DNA of 64,000 nucleotides, from NCBI RefSeq assembly GCF_010894435.1, contig NZ_JAAIXZ010000005.1, positions 248,001 to 312,000 on the forward strand, given 5' to 3'. Below are positions 12,188 to 19,854 of the stretch, piece by piece (position 1 is the stretch's first letter; each line of letters begins with the position of its first letter). Source of the stretch: Pyxidicoccus trucidator. GTDB lineage: Bacteria; Myxococcota; Myxococcia; Myxococcales; Myxococcaceae. Position numbers and translations under genes: made by a program. Below the pieces are notes generated by a model. That model was not told the origin of the DNA. It ran no database searches and saw nothing but the letters and a program-made list of their open reading frames with translations.

Positions 12188-12239
12188 TCGCTTCATTCAC
12201 CCCGGCGCCCCGGCCACATGAGGGCCGGGGCGGGGCGGC

Positions 12240-13673
12240 TCACTGCTCGACGATGTTGAACTCGGTGCGGCGGTTCTGAGCGCGGCCGGCCTTGGTGTTG
12301 TTCGGGCCGATGGGCTTCGTCTCGCCGAAGCCCACGGCTTCGATGCGGCCCGGGTCGATGTCCCGGCGCAGCAGCTGCGCCTTCACCGCGTCCGCGCGCT
12401 TCTGCGACAGCCGCAGGTTGGAGGTGTCCTTGCCCAGCGAGTCGGTGTGGCCCTCGACGCGAATCTTCTTGATCCACGGCGCGTCGCGGAGCGCCTGGGC
12501 CACGTCGTCGAGGATGGCGAAGCTCTGCTTGCCGACAATCTTCGCGGAGCCGGAACCGAAGGTGATCTGCTTCTTGATTTCAATCCGGTCCTTCTTGATG
12601 ACGACCATCTTGTACTGCTTGGCGCAGCCGCGCTCCTCCTTCACACCGGGCTGGTCCGGGCACGCGTCCAGGCGGTCGACGATGCCGTCGTTGTCCTGGT
12701 CCTTGTCGGCGCAGCCGCCATTCTCCGCGGGGCCGGCCTCCAGCGGGCACTTGTCCTGACCGTCCGGCATGCCGTCGCTGTCGTTGTCCAGGTCCGGGCA
12801 GCCGTCCTCGTCCTGGAAGGCGTCCTTGTCCTCCGGCTCGTCCGGGCACTTGTCCTGCGGGTCATTCAGCCCGTCGCCGTCCTTGTCGAGGATGGGGCAG
12901 CCCACGTTCTGCACCGGGCCCGTCTCCGTGGGGCACTTGTCCGCGCTGTCGACGAGGCCGTCCTGGTCGTTGTCCAGCTCGGGGCAGCCGTCCTCGTCCT
13001 GGAAGCCGTCCTTGTCCTCGGCCTGGTCCGCGCACTTGTCCTGCGCGTCGAAGATGCCGTCACCGTCGCGGTCCTTCGGCGCCTCCTGCGGGCAGCCCTG
13101 GTTCTCCAGCACGCCGACGGCGAGCGGGCACTTGTCGTTGCCGTCCAGCACGCCGTCGTTGTCGTTGTCGGGCTCGGGGCAGCCGTCCTCGTCCTGGAAG
13201 CCGTCCTTGTCCTCGGCCTGGTCGGGGCAGGGGTCGTCCTTGTCCAGCGTGCCGTCGCCGTCGTTGTCCGTCTCCTCGATGCGGACCACGACCTGTTCCT
13301 GGGGCTTCGGCTGGGGCTGCTGCGGCTGCTGGGGCTGCGGCTGCTGGGGCTGCGGCTCGGGCCTGTCCCGGACGAGCACCTGGCGCGGACCGCAGTTCTT
13401 GGACAGCTCCAGCGCCCGGTCCACCGCGGTGTCCGCGGTGCGCACGTGGTTGTTGGCCCGGCCGCTGTTGCCCTGGCTCAGCTCGCCCCGGGCAAAGTCG
13501 AGGTGGGCCTCGGCGGTGGCCAACTCCACCGGGGCGCAGCGAATGGCACCGCTGCGACGGGCGCGCTCGACGTCCGCCGCGAGCACCTCCGTATCAGCGC
13601 GAATCTTGCTGCCGCTGACGCAGGCAATGGAGAGGAGCAGGGGAAGCAGCGCGGCCAGGGAGGGACGCTTCAT
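12240..13673 (-). CDS. OmpA-family outer-membrane protein with thrombospondin type 3 repeats
   Basis: A 477-residue envelope protein. It has a signal peptide with a Cys at its end (LLPLLLSIACVSG), a DUF4398-like helical segment (about 25-95), a Gln/Pro-rich linker (about 105-130), and an extended calcium-binding-type TSP3 region (about 135-345). The C-terminal OmpA peptidoglycan-binding domain contains IRVEGHTDSLG and LSQKRADAV and ends with AQNRRTEFNI. It probably ties the outer membrane to peptidoglycan, with the TSP3 rod as spacer. The DUF4398 gene 17 bases upstream is probably in the same operon, which suggests a joint envelope function. Confidence 0.93.
   Translation of the reverse strand: MKRPSLAALLPLLLSIACVSGSKIRADTEVLAADVERARRSGAIRCAPVELATAEAHLDFARGELSQGNSGRANNHVRTADTAVDRALELSKNCGPRQVLVRDRPEPQPQQPQPQQPQQPQPKPQEQVVVRIEETDNDGDGTLDKDDPCPDQAEDKDGFQDEDGCPEPDNDNDGVLDGNDKCPLAVGVLENQGCPQEAPKDRDGDGIFDAQDKCADQAEDKDGFQDEDGCPELDNDQDGLVDSADKCPTETGPVQNVGCPILDKDGDGLNDPQDKCPDEPEDKDAFQDEDGCPDLDNDSDGMPDGQDKCPLEAGPAENGGCADKDQDNDGIVDRLDACPDQPGVKEERGCAKQYKMVVIKKDRIEIKKQITFGSGSAKIVGKQSFAILDDVAQALRDAPWIKKIRVEGHTDSLGKDTSNLRLSQKRADAVKAQLLRRDIDPGRIEAVGFGETKPIGPNNTKAGRAQNRRTEFNIVEQ
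12646..13275 (-). repeat. TSP3 (Asp-rich) repeat block inside the OmpA-family gene
   Basis: Tandem repeats of the form DxDxDGxxDxxDxCPxxxxxx, with near-identical copies of the stretch EDKDGFQDEDGCPE. The repetition is visible at the DNA level, e.g. repeated ccgtcctcgtcctggaa blocks at about 12801, 12987 and 13185. It is likely to bind several calcium ions. Copy number may vary between strains because the DNA repeats are so alike. Confidence 0.85.
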
Positions 13674-13690
13674 CGGGATTCGCTCGGGCG

Positions 13691-14008
13691 TCACGGGGTC
13701 TGGGGACGGCCGCTGGAGTCGGTGCCGCCGGCGGTGGCCATGGCCTTCTCGCGGGCCTCGTTGGCGTAGCGGGAGGCCTTCACCGCGAAGTCCACGCCGG
13801 CCTGGTAGTCGGAGTAGCCCACCTCCTCGCGCGCCTTGTCGAGGTACAGGTTGGCGGCGGTCCACTCGAATGGGGCGAGCTTGTCGGCCCCGGCCGTGCG
13901 CGCGGCCTGGATCTGCACCTCGGCGTCGAGGATGTTCGCGGTGGACTTCACGGGGCCGCACGCGGCGAGCGCCCCCGACACCGCCACCAGCACCATCAGC
14001 TTCTTCAT
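13691..14008 (-). CDS. DUF4398-domain lipoprotein
   Basis: A 105-residue small lipoprotein. Its signal peptide ends in a clear lipobox (SGALAACG). The mature part is helical: ANILDAEVQIQAARTAGADK, then FEWTAANLYLDKAREE and YANEAREKA. The same kind of segment occurs at the N-terminus of the OmpA/TSP3 protein just downstream, so the two may associate in the periplasm. Function unknown. Confidence 0.85.
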   Translation of the reverse strand: MKKLMVLVAVSGALAACGPVKSTANILDAEVQIQAARTAGADKLAPFEWTAANLYLDKAREEVGYSDYQAGVDFAVKASRYANEAREKAMATAGGTDSSGRPQTP

Positions 14009-14159
14009 AGGGTGGCGCCTCTAGAGAGGGGAAGGACTCGCCGGTCGTATCAATCACCCCTTGGGGGGTCAAGAATCGGGCAGACAGTGCTGGCCGGGGG
14101 GCCGGGCGTGGAGGCGGGACTTTGACGGCCGGCCCCGCGCTTGCCATCGTTCCGCCCCC

Positions 14160-15143
14160 GTGCGTCCGCCCGTCCGCCCAGCCCTCCTGCTCGCGCTGCT
14201 GTTCCCCCTGCTGGCCCTGTCCGGCCCTGCCTCCACCGCGAAGCGCGGCGAGCGGCGGGCGGAGACGGAACAGGTGCTCCACGGCGTCCTCCAGGGCGGT
14301 CCCGTGCCCGCCGCCATCTCCCGCCTGCGCTTCCTCCGGGAGGAGTCCTACGCCGCCGAGGAGATTGGCCTCGTCATGCGCAAGGCGCTGGACGAGCGGG
14401 TACGCCGAAACCTCACCGCCGTGCTGGCCGGGCTGGAGACGCGCTCCGCCGAGCCCACCCTGGCGCGCCTCGCCTCCGACGACGACAGCGCGGTGCGCAT
14501 GTACGCCGCGCAGGGCCTGGCCCGCCTGAAGTCCCGCAACACCGGCGTGCTGCTGCCCCTCCTCCAGGACAAGAGCAGCGGGGTGCGCAAGGAGGCGGCG
14601 CGGGCCCTGGGCGCCTCGCGCAACGCGCGCATGGGCCCCCCGCTGGTGAAGGCGGCGAAGGCGGAGCAGGAGCTGGAGGTGCGCGCCGCCATGCTGGCCG
14701 CCGTGGGCGACACCGGGGACTCGAAGCAGGTGCCGGCCCTCAAGACCTTCCTCGCGAGTGACTCGGAGAGCACCCGCTTCGCGGCGGCGCGGGGCCTGTG
14801 CCGGCTGGGCTCGCAGGACGGCTTCGCCTTCGCGGGCAAGCTGCTGGGCTCGCAGGACCGCTTCGTGCGCCGGCAGGGGCTGGAGCTGTACGAGGGCGTC
14901 AGCGCGAAGAAGGCCGCCCCCTCCCTCAAGCCGCTGCTGGAGGACAAGGACCGCACGCTGGCCGCCACCGCCGCGCGCATCCTCTACCAGGGCGGAGAGG
15001 CCGCCATGCTGGACTGGCTCGTGCTGGCCTCGTGGAACGCCAAGGGCGAGGAGAAGCTGGCCTATGAGAAGGAGCTGGAGACGCTCCAGCTCCAGGACGA
15101 CCGGCGCAAGGTCATCCTCCGCAAGGCGGGTGTCGCGAAATGA
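14160..15143 (+). CDS. Secreted HEAT-repeat protein
   Basis: A 327-residue protein starting at GTG 14160, which places a signal peptide (RPALLLALLFPLLALSGPAS) at the N-terminus; longer in-frame starts would bury it. The mature part consists of HEAT/PBS-lyase-like helical repeats (VRMYAAQGLARLKS, VRKEAARALGASRN, VRAAMLAAVGDTGD, TRFAAARGLCRLGS). It overlaps the DUF1460 gene by four bases (ATGA), indicating coupled translation and a shared envelope function. No enzymatic motif. Confidence 0.82.
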   Translation: MRPPVRPALLLALLFPLLALSGPASTAKRGERRAETEQVLHGVLQGGPVPAAISRLRFLREESYAAEEIGLVMRKALDERVRRNLTAVLAGLETRSAEPTLARLASDDDSAVRMYAAQGLARLKSRNTGVLLPLLQDKSSGVRKEAARALGASRNARMGPPLVKAAKAEQELEVRAAMLAAVGDTGDSKQVPALKTFLASDSESTRFAAARGLCRLGSQDGFAFAGKLLGSQDRFVRRQGLELYEGVSAKKAAPSLKPLLEDKDRTLAATAARILYQGGEAAMLDWLVLASWNAKGEEKLAYEKELETLQLQDDRRKVILRKAGVAK

Positions 15144-16099
15144 AGGCCGCGCTGCTGACCCTGGCCCTGCTGTCCCAGGCGCCCAAGGCCCCGACTCCGG
15201 CCCCGGCGGGTGACGTCCCGCCCGGCGCCGAGGCCATCCTCGAGTCCCCCGCCGCGTCCTCGCAGACGGCCACGGCCACCCCGGCCCGGCCCAATGGCTG
15301 GGAGGGGCTCACCGCGGAGCAGCGCGCCGCCCTCGTGGCCGAGGACGCGGACGCGCCCGCTGCCGCGCGCGTGCTGCGGATGAGCGAGCGCTTCATCAAC
15401 ACGCCCTACGTGCTGTCCCCGCTGGGCGAGGGCAGTGGCGTGGACCCGGACCCGACGTTCCGGCTGGACGCGGTGGACTGTCTCACCTTCGTGGAGCAGT
15501 CCCTGGCGCTGGGGCTGGCGCGCAGCGAGGCGGACGTGGGCCCGCTGCTCGACACCCTCCGCTACGCCAGCTCCCCCTCCTACGAGGACCGCAACCACCT
15601 CATGGAGGCGCAGTGGCTGCCCAACAACATCCGCAAGGGCTTCCTGGTGGACGTGACGCGGCGCTACGCCGGTGAGGACGCGGTGCCCGTCACCAAGACG
15701 CTCACCCCGCTCACCTGGCAGTCCCGCTCCTCGCTGGCGCTGGGGCTGCCCAAGGAGCGGCGGCCGGTGGGCACGTACCCGCTCAACATGCTCCCGCTGG
15801 AGCGGGTGCTGACGCACGCGCGCTCCCTCCCCTCCGGCACCATCCTCGTGGTGCTGCGCGAGGATTTGCCGCTGAAGGCCACCCGGGTGACGCACCTGGG
15901 CTTCGTCGTGCAGCGCAAGAAGCGCACGTACCTGCGCCACGCCTCGCGCGGCGGCTACAACCGCGTGGTGGACGAGGATTTGGAGACGTTCCTCGCCCGC
16001 AACGCGCGCTATGCGAAGTGGAAGGTGACGGGCGTCAGCCTCTTCGAGGTGCGCCGGCCGGCCGGGGCCAGCAGCGGCGCGGTGGTGCGCTCGCCCTGA
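15140..16099 (+). CDS. DUF1460 (NlpC/P60-like amidase) protein
   Basis: A 319-residue exported protein (MKAALLTLALLSQAPKAP is the signal region) with an Ala/Pro linker and then a DUF1460 domain. The catalytic Cys is in RLDAVDCLTFVEQSLALGLA (about residue 114) and a candidate His is in TRVTHLGFVV. Structures in this family resemble N-acetylmuramoyl-L-alanine amidases or cell-wall NlpC/P60 hydrolases, so a peptidoglycan role is likely but the substrate is not known. Coupled to the upstream HEAT protein. Confidence 0.83.
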   Translation: MKAALLTLALLSQAPKAPTPAPAGDVPPGAEAILESPAASSQTATATPARPNGWEGLTAEQRAALVAEDADAPAAARVLRMSERFINTPYVLSPLGEGSGVDPDPTFRLDAVDCLTFVEQSLALGLARSEADVGPLLDTLRYASSPSYEDRNHLMEAQWLPNNIRKGFLVDVTRRYAGEDAVPVTKTLTPLTWQSRSSLALGLPKERRPVGTYPLNMLPLERVLTHARSLPSGTILVVLREDLPLKATRVTHLGFVVQRKKRTYLRHASRGGYNRVVDEDLETFLARNARYAKWKVTGVSLFEVRRPAGASSGAVVRSP

Positions 16100-16126
16100 C
16101 GCCGGACGGCCTGCCCGCTCGCCTGC

Positions 16127-16573
16127 TCAGGGAGCGGGCGGTGGGGCGGGAGGCTGCTCGCTCTCCCGCTCCTCCTCCTCGGCGGCCATGACGGCCTCGT
16201 CGGTGGTGGCCAGCTCCTGCACGCGCTCCTGCTCCAGCAGGGGCACGGCGCGGGCGGCCAGGTCCTCGGGCACGAGGATTTCCCACCAGGGGAGGAGGTT
16301 GCCGGTGGTCAGCTTGTCCACGACTCCGGAGCGGCCGGCCCGTACCAGCACGGGGATGTTGGCCTCCTGGAGCAGCTCCACGAAGGCCTCCGCGGTGAAC
16401 GGGTCCTCCGCCGTGGCCGCGCGGACGAAGATGCGTTTGTCCATTTCATGAGGCATGGGCAGCCCCCGTGCGCGCATCTCCTGCTCGCTCACGAGTAGCG
16501 GATTGCCGGGGCAGTCCGCGCAGTCCTGCACGCTGTCCTGATACTCCGAGCCGCACCTGGCGCAGTATTTCAT
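16127..16573 (-). CDS. DUF2007-like signal-transducing protein with N-terminal zinc ribbon
   Basis: A 148-residue cytoplasmic protein. Residues 1-22 form a zinc ribbon (CARCGSEYQDSVQDCADC). A DUF2007-like ferredoxin-fold segment follows (IFVRAATAEDPFTAEAFVEL, ANIPVLVRAG, WEILVPEDLAARAVPLLEQ). The C-terminal 30 residues are Glu/Pro-rich. The family is described only as a putative signal-transducing domain. It lies alone between convergent and same-strand neighbours. Confidence 0.75.
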   Translation of the reverse strand: MKYCARCGSEYQDSVQDCADCPGNPLLVSEQEMRARGLPMPHEMDKRIFVRAATAEDPFTAEAFVELLQEANIPVLVRAGRSGVVDKLTTGNLLPWWEILVPEDLAARAVPLLEQERVQELATTDEAVMAAEEEERESEQPPAPPPAP

Positions 16574-16660
16574 GACGGTCCCTCCTGCCCGTGTGGTGGT
16601 GTCTGGAGGGACATGGTAGGTCCGGCCCTCGCGAGCCGCACCCCCGTCCAGACGCTTCGT

Positions 16661-17053
16661 TCAGTGGCGTGCGTCGTCGCCACTGCCCCCCCACTGGCGG
16701 GCCTCTTCGCCCAGCGTGCCCACCGCGGCGCAGAGGCGGTCCACGTCGATGGGCTTTCGCAGCACCACGTCGCAGTGCTCGGCCCCCTGGACCTGGGTGT
16801 AGCCGGAGACGAGGATGACGCGGGCCCGGGGCTCGCGCTCCTTCACCCGCTGCGCCAGCTCCGTGCCGAGCATTCCGGGCAGGGACTCGTCCGTCACCAC
16901 CACGTCGGGGTGCTCGGCTTCGAAGGCCTGGAGCCCGGCGATGCCGTCGGGAGCGGTCCGGACGTCGAACTCGGCCTCCAATAGCTCCGCCAGCAGCTCC
17001 CGGCTGTCCCCGTCGTCTTCCACCAGCAGGACCTTGATTCGCGCGGCACCCAT
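16661..17053 (-). CDS. Single-domain response regulator
   Basis: A 130-residue stand-alone receiver domain. The acidic pair is in LLVEDDGDS, the phospho-acceptor Asp in VVVTDESLPGM, the switch Ser in VILVSGYT and the conserved Lys in LRKPIDVDRL. There is no output domain, so it should act by protein contact or in a phosphorelay. No kinase is adjacent. Confidence 0.92.
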   Translation of the reverse strand: MGAARIKVLLVEDDGDSRELLAELLEAEFDVRTAPDGIAGLQAFEAEHPDVVVTDESLPGMLGTELAQRVKEREPRARVILVSGYTQVQGAEHCDVVLRKPIDVDRLCAAVGTLGEEARQWGGSGDDARH

Positions 17054-17210
17054 GTGCCTGGGAAACCCACGTGTCGGAGTGAAACGTCCTTTGTCCCCAC
17101 CTCGGCCCTGCCGCCTTCCCGTCAGGAGGGCAGGGGGGCAGGGGAGCAGCGGGGCTCCCTCTCACCGGAGGATGCGGGACTGTCCATCTTTGGGCCCGGA
17201 GGTGATGCCA

Positions 17211-17570
17211 ATGAAGGTGTTGCTGCGTGGAGTTCACCTGGACCTGTCGGATGCTCTCAGGGCGTATGTCGATGAACACCTGGTGAGCCACATCGAACGG
17301 TTCGCGGATGATGAGGCGGCGGAGATCGACATCTCTCTCGTGGATACCAACGGCCCCAAGGGGGGCGTGGACAAGGAGTGCCGCGTCACGGTGCGGCTGC
17401 CCGGCCTGTCCGCGGTGCACGTGACGGAGACGGCGGACTCGCTGTTCCCCGCCATCGACGCATCGCGTGATCGGCTGGAGAAGACGCTCAAGCGCACGCT
17501 GGAGAAGCGGCGCGACGCGCATACCGCCGGCCTGCCGCAGGATACTGGGGCCGACGTGCCCACCTACTAG
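17211..17570 (+). CDS. Ribosome hibernation-promoting factor, short HPF/RaiA type
   Basis: A 119-residue protein of the HPF/YfiA family, which binds the 30S decoding region and inactivates ribosomes during starvation. The N-terminal domain is visible (MKVLLRGVHLDLSDALRAYV, HIERFADD, CRVTVRLPG, AIDASRDRLEKTLKRTLEK). There is no C-terminal dimerisation domain, so this is the short form. ATG at 17211 is fixed by the near-perfect Shine-Dalgarno GGAGGTGAT four bases before it. Confidence 0.9.
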   Translation: MKVLLRGVHLDLSDALRAYVDEHLVSHIERFADDEAAEIDISLVDTNGPKGGVDKECRVTVRLPGLSAVHVTETADSLFPAIDASRDRLEKTLKRTLEKRRDAHTAGLPQDTGADVPTY

Positions 17571-17590
17571 TTGGGATGGGAGGCAGCGGG

Positions 17591-17628
17591 GGCCCGGTCT
17601 TCCAGGTCGTTCACCTGGCGACCGGGCC
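17591..17628 (+). terminator. Terminator hairpin after the hibernation factor
   Basis: A long two-part stem: GGCCCGGTC (17591-17599) pairs with GACCGGGCC (17620-17628), and inside it CCAGGT (17602-17607) pairs with ACCTGG (17613-17618). TGTCGCGTC follows instead of a T-run, the same tail as at the 19734-19767 hairpin. Confidence 0.65.
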
Positions 17629-17707
17629 TGTCGCGTCCATTGCCCGAATCTTGCTGGTTCCGAAAGGTGAACGCTATAAGCGGAACCCTTCACCTTCGGG
17701 CTAAAGG

Positions 17708-19708
17708 ATGGCGATGGTCCGCCTCAAGTTCCTGGTCTTCGCATTCCTGGTCATCGGACTGGGCCTTGCTCACCTGCCAATGCTGTCGGGACCGCTGCGC
17801 GAGCGCGCCGTGGCGGGAGCCACGTCGCAGACGGCGGCTGGCGCCAGCGAGGTGGCGCGTCAGGTGGACGCCCGCCGCGCCGAAGTGCAGTCCCTGGCCC
17901 TGAAGCTGGCCGCCACGCCGGACGTGGTCTCCGCGGTGGCCGCGCTGCAGCCGCCTCGCGCCGCGCCCGCGCCTCGCAGCCCGAGAGAGCGCGCCGCCGC
18001 CGAGGACAACGCCGCCAGCCCGCTGCCGCTGACCGCCGACCGCTTCGCCGCGGTGCGCACCGCCGCCCAGGCCGTGCTCCCCAAGGCGTGGACGAACGCG
18101 GTGGTGGCCGTGGTGGCGCAGGACGCGCAGTTCCACGCCGTCGGGGCCGGCGAGCCGTCCTCGGACACCGCGAAGCTGGACGTCGCGGCGGTGGCGAAGG
18201 CCGGCACGACGGTGGTGGAGGCCTTTGGCGCTCCGCACGTGTTCGCCTCGGTGCCGCTGGTGTGGAACGGGGACTCGAGCACGCAGCCGCTGGCCACGCT
18301 GGTGGTGGGCGCTCCGCTGGTGGACGAGGGCACGCTCCAGGCCGCGGTGGAGGCGTCCGGTGTCGCGGCGCTCGTGCTGGTGAAGGGCGACGCGGTGGTG
18401 GGCGGCGCCGGCCCGGAGAAGGCGCTGGCGGAGGGCTCGCTGGCGCAGGTGCAGGCCAACACCCGCGGCGTGGTGCTGCGCAGCGGTCAGCTCCAGGCCC
18501 TCGGTCCGGTGAAGCTGCCCCTCCTCACGAATGGCGACTTCATGGGCGGCCAGGCGCCGCTGATGGTGGGCTCGCGCCGCGCGCTGGAGGGCACTCCGCT
18601 GGAGGTGCTCGCCGTGGCCGGCACCGACGCCGTGCTGGGCGCGCTGGCCGGCTACCAGCAGAACGCGCTGATGGGCCTGGCGGGCCTGCTGGCCCTCACC
18701 CTGGTGTGGACGGCGCTGATGGGCTCCGGTCGCGCCCGTGACGACGTCCAGGGCAACTCCGACACGCTGAGCCTGTCGGCCGCGATGGCCGCCGCCTCGC
18801 CGCAGCAGCCGCAGTTCCAGCAGCAGGCCGCGCCGCAGCAGGCCGCGCCCGCGGCGGATGTGTTCGCCATGGCGCCTCCGGCTCCGACGCCCGGGCCGTT
18901 GGCGGACCCCTTCTCCATGTCCGCGCCGTCGGCGGACCCGTTCGCGATGGCGGCTCCTCCGCCCGCGGCCATGGCGGACCCGTTCTCCATGTCCCCGCCG
19001 GCCCAGGCGCCCCTGGGCGACCCGTTCGCGCTGCCGCCGCCGGTGCCCACGCCTGCGCCCGCGGCGAACCCGTACTCCTCGGCCGACCCGTTTGGCGCGG
19101 GCGACGCGTTCCCGTTCCCCGCCCCGCCGCCCGCTCAGGCTCCGGCGCCGTTCGCCGCCGCGGCCATGCCGTTCGAGCCGGACCCCTCGGCCTTCCCTCC
19201 GTCCGAGCCCCTGTCTCCGGCGTCCCCGCGTCGCGGCGCGTTCGCCTTCGAGGACCAGCCCACGGCGGCGTACTCGCTGCAGCAGGCGGCGGACCCGTTC
19301 ACCCTGGCGGCCGCGCAGGCGCCGGAGAACCCGGAGACCACGCGCGTGGCGGCGATTCCACGCGAGCTGCTCCAGGCCAGCGTCCGCCCCCCGACGTCCG
19401 AGGCCATTCCCATGCCGGCCCCGCGCTCCTCGCAGCCGCCCCCGGCCGCGATTCCGCTGCCCGGCCTGGGCAACTCCGCGGTGGCGCTCTCCGAGGAGCA
19501 GCACTTCCAGGAAGTGTTCCGTGAGTTCCTCACCACCCGCGAGCGGTGCGGTGAGCCGGCAGACGGCCTGACGTACGACAAGTTCGTGCAGAAGCTCCGC
19601 AAGAACAAGGAGCAGCTCGTCCAGAAGTACGCGTGCAAGACGGTGCGCTTCCAGGTCTACGTGAAGGAGGGCAAGGCCGCCCTCAAGGCCACGCCCGTCA
19701 AGGACTGA
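17708..19708 (+). CDS. Large membrane-anchored protein of a myxobacterial family (MXAN_5187-like, name from memory)
   Basis: A 666-residue protein. An N-terminal membrane segment (LKFLVFAFLVIGLGLAHLPM) precedes a periplasmic sensor-like region (about 30-310) and a second membrane segment (LMGLAGLLALTLVWTALMG, about 318-336). A long cytoplasmic Ala/Pro linker with repeated ADPFxM motifs follows (about 370-560). The C-terminus (about 590-666) is a compact conserved-looking domain (FREFLTTRERCG, YDKFVQKLRKNKEQLVQKY, VRFQVYVKEGKAALKATPV). The domain order resembles a chemoreceptor or histidine kinase whose output domain has been replaced. The family label rests on recall of gene order and should be checked. 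Function unknown. Confidence 0.7.
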   Translation: MAMVRLKFLVFAFLVIGLGLAHLPMLSGPLRERAVAGATSQTAAGASEVARQVDARRAEVQSLALKLAATPDVVSAVAALQPPRAAPAPRSPRERAAAEDNAASPLPLTADRFAAVRTAAQAVLPKAWTNAVVAVVAQDAQFHAVGAGEPSSDTAKLDVAAVAKAGTTVVEAFGAPHVFASVPLVWNGDSSTQPLATLVVGAPLVDEGTLQAAVEASGVAALVLVKGDAVVGGAGPEKALAEGSLAQVQANTRGVVLRSGQLQALGPVKLPLLTNGDFMGGQAPLMVGSRRALEGTPLEVLAVAGTDAVLGALAGYQQNALMGLAGLLALTLVWTALMGSGRARDDVQGNSDTLSLSAAMAAASPQQPQFQQQAAPQQAAPAADVFAMAPPAPTPGPLADPFSMSAPSADPFAMAAPPPAAMADPFSMSPPAQAPLGDPFALPPPVPTPAPAANPYSSADPFGAGDAFPFPAPPPAQAPAPFAAAAMPFEPDPSAFPPSEPLSPASPRRGAFAFEDQPTAAYSLQQAADPFTLAAAQAPENPETTRVAAIPRELLQASVRPPTSEAIPMPAPRSSQPPPAAIPLPGLGNSAVALSEEQHFQEVFREFLTTRERCGEPADGLTYDKFVQKLRKNKEQLVQKYACKTVRFQVYVKEGKAALKATPVKD

Positions 19709-19733
19709 CGCTCGCCCACACCCGTGGTGGGTG

Positions 19734-19767
19734 AAGGCCCGTGACCTCTCCGGAAGTCACGGGCCTT
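19734..19767 (+). terminator. Terminator hairpin after the 666-residue membrane protein gene
   Basis: A perfect 12-bp inverted repeat AAGGCCCGTGAC (19734-19745) with GTCACGGGCCTT (19756-19767), followed by GTCGCGTC. It lies 25 bases after the stop codon and argues against an early GTG start (19741) for the next gene. Confidence 0.65.
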
Positions 19768-19854
19768 GTCGCGTCTGGAGGGCGCGCGTCCGGGCCGGGA
19801 GGGCTTGCTCGGTGGAGCGATTCGGCCCGCGGTGCTACCGTTCGGGTCGCCCTC

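Noticed and set aside
12646..13275. CRISPR array
   Set aside because: The repeats are in frame and encode TSP3 calcium-binding motifs, with no spacers of constant length.
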